From positions 1 to 6,623 of the forward strand of contig DGDR01000149.1 in NCBI GenBank assembly GCA_002385545.1: a DNA stretch of 6,623 nt. The letters are read 5' to 3'. The position numbers were made by a program, and so were the translations under genes. Positions 5,635 through 6,623 of the stretch are shown here, piece by piece. The notes under the pieces are model-generated. The model was not told where the DNA came from. It searched no databases and saw nothing but the letters and a program-made list of their open reading frames with translations. The stretch's first letter is position 1, and each line of letters begins with the position of its first letter. Source of the DNA: Clostridium sp. UBA3947. GTDB lineage: Bacteria; Bacillota; Clostridia; Clostridiales; Clostridiaceae.

Positions 5635-6150
5635 ATGATATTAGATAAAACTAACATAGTGTTAATAGGTATGCCTGGTAGCGGTAAAACAACTATAGGC
5701 AGAAAATTGGCATTTAAATTAAAGCGAAAATTTATTGATACTGACCATTTGATAGAAGAAACCAGTGGTAAAAAAATCTCTGAATTGTTTCTCATAGGTG
5801 AGGATTATTTTCGAGATATAGAAAGTGATATTGTTAAGGAGGTAGCCTATAGAGATAATTTAATTATTTCTACAGGCGGAGGAGTTATTAAACGAGAAAA
5901 GAACATAAGCCATTTAAAAGAAAAGGGAGTAATATTTTTTATTAATAGGCCTCCAGAATATATAATTAAAGATATAAAAATTTCAACTAGACCATTGTTA
6001 GAAAATAAAAAGGAATCTATATGGGCTTTATATAAAGAAAGAATACACCTGTATAAAGGCTCCTGTGATGTAGAAATAATGAATATAGATAGCCTAGATA
6101 AAACCATAGATAAAATATTGATTCAATGTAAGGAGATGGGGGTAATTTGA
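5635..6150 (+). CDS. aroK: Shikimate kinase
   Basis: The enzyme phosphorylates shikimate at the 3-hydroxyl using ATP. It is a P-loop kinase of 171 residues, the usual length. Walker A is GMPGSGKT (12-19). IDTDHLIEE (34-42) carries Asp35 and Asp37 for Mg2+ and shikimate. Arg60 in YFRDIES and GGG at 81-83 bind shikimate. TRPLL (118-122) with Arg119 belongs to the ATP lid, and Arg136 in KERIHLY is the second substrate arginine. The residues match those of characterised shikimate kinases. The start lies 5 bases after the aroE stop; AAAGGGG at 5616-5622 is 12 bases upstream, a rather long spacer. The gene overlaps the aroQ start by 4 bases at its 3' end. Confidence 0.95.
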   Translation: MILDKTNIVLIGMPGSGKTTIGRKLAFKLKRKFIDTDHLIEETSGKKISELFLIGEDYFRDIESDIVKEVAYRDNLIISTGGGVIKREKNISHLKEKGVIFFINRPPEYIIKDIKISTRPLLENKKESIWALYKERIHLYKGSCDVEIMNIDSLDKTIDKILIQCKEMGVI

Positions 6151-6578
6151 AAATCTTAATTATCAATGGTCCCAATATTAATTTTATTGGAATAAGGGAA
6201 AAAAACATATATGGTGATAAGGATTATGAATACTTATGTTCACTAATTAAGGATGAGGCTAAAAAAAGAAATTTGTCAGTGGATATAGTACAAAGTAACA
6301 GTGAAGGCCAACTTATTGATTATATACAAGGTGCTTATAATAATTATCAAGGAATAATTATTAATCCAGGTGCTTATACACATTATAGTTATGCCATATA
6401 CGATGCCTTAAAATCCGTTATGCTTCCTTGTATTGAAGTTCATATTAGCAACATACATGCTAGGGATGAATTTAGAAGTAAGTCTGTAACCGCAGCAGCT
6501 TCAGTAGGTATAATAAGTGGTTTTGGACTTAATGGGTATATATTAGCTCTAGATGCCATGATAAGTCTATTAAAATAA
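6147..6578 (+). CDS. aroQ: 3-dehydroquinate dehydratase, type II
   Basis: The enzyme dehydrates 3-dehydroquinate to 3-dehydroshikimate; the type II family is a dodecamer unrelated to the AroD type. Motifs are INGPNINFIGIRE (6-18) with catalytic Arg17, Tyr22 in YG, QSNSEG (49-54), INPGAYTH (72-79), EVHISNIHARDEFR (97-110) with catalytic His99 and Arg110, and SVTAAASVGIISGFG (113-127). Length is 143 residues, as usual. The start is TTG at 6147: an in-frame stop (6129-6131) lies just upstream with no ATG or GTG between, and the protein then begins exactly where the family begins. Its TG is shared with the aroK stop TGA (6148-6150). AAGGAG at 6130-6135 (11-base spacer) and a G run at 6138-6142 are the only binding sites seen. 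Last gene of the operon. Confidence 0.95.
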   Translation: MKILIINGPNINFIGIREKNIYGDKDYEYLCSLIKDEAKKRNLSVDIVQSNSEGQLIDYIQGAYNNYQGIIINPGAYTHYSYAIYDALKSVMLPCIEVHISNIHARDEFRSKSVTAAASVGIISGFGLNGYILALDAMISLLK

Positions 6579-6605
6579 CAGGGATAGATGCCCCTGTTAT
6601 TTTTT
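6573..6605 (+). terminator. Intrinsic terminator at the end of the aro operon
   Basis: AAATAACAGGG... arms: bases 6573-6583 pair with 6592-6602 in eleven contiguous pairs, including three G-C pairs at the loop end, around an 8-base loop (6584-6591). Six T residues follow at 6600-6605, partly shared with the stem. The left arm includes the aroQ stop codon (6576-6578). A-rich sequence at 6572-6575 gives a weaker T run on the opposite strand, so some bidirectional activity is possible. Confidence 0.92.
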
Positions 6606-6623
6606 ATATTACATTGCTTTAAT

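Noticed and set aside
6606..6623. Start of a downstream gene or promoter
   Set aside because: Only 18 AT-rich bases remain after the terminator; nothing can be called.

Overview
The window is AT-rich (roughly one third G+C by eye) and carries a compact, single-strand set of eight genes for aromatic amino acid biosynthesis. The strong purine-rich ribosome binding sites, the AT-rich codon use, the gene order and the type I-beta DAHP synthase with a regulatory N-terminal domain all suggest a low-GC Firmicute, most likely a Clostridium or close relative. That taxonomic call is inference.

Layout: positions 1-110 hold a sigma-A-type extended -10 promoter. Positions 111-209 hold an unlisted 32-codon leader peptide with six Tyr and three Phe codons packed between residues 13 and 26. 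Positions 216-267 hold a 12-bp candidate antiterminator that overlaps, and so excludes, an intrinsic terminator with a seven-T run. This looks like a ribosome-mediated transcription attenuator that senses charged tRNA-Tyr and tRNA-Phe. The genes follow: aroF (DAHP synthase, 291-1310), tyrA (prephenate dehydrogenase, 1315-2166), aroB (2166-3239), aroA (3241-4512), a free-standing AroQ-fold chorismate mutase (4540-4803), aroE (4823-5629), aroK (5635-6150) and aroQ (type II dehydroquinase, 6147-6578). A strong intrinsic terminator at 6573-6605 closes the operon. Gaps between genes are 27 bases or less and two start codons overlap the preceding stop, so one polycistronic mRNA is expected.

Pathway logic: the operon encodes six of the seven steps from PEP plus erythrose-4-phosphate to EPSP, chorismate and beyond, then chorismate mutase and the tyrosine-specific dehydrogenase. 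Chorismate synthase (aroC) and prephenate dehydratase (pheA) are absent. The operon is therefore biased to tyrosine, which matches the Tyr-dominated leader peptide and an AroF that keeps the His29/Ser31 residues of the tyrosine feedback site known from Thermotoga DAHP synthase.

The most interesting element is the leader-peptide attenuator. Firmicutes more often control such operons with T-box RNAs, and no T-box signature is visible here. The biosynthetic genes themselves look ordinary and intact.
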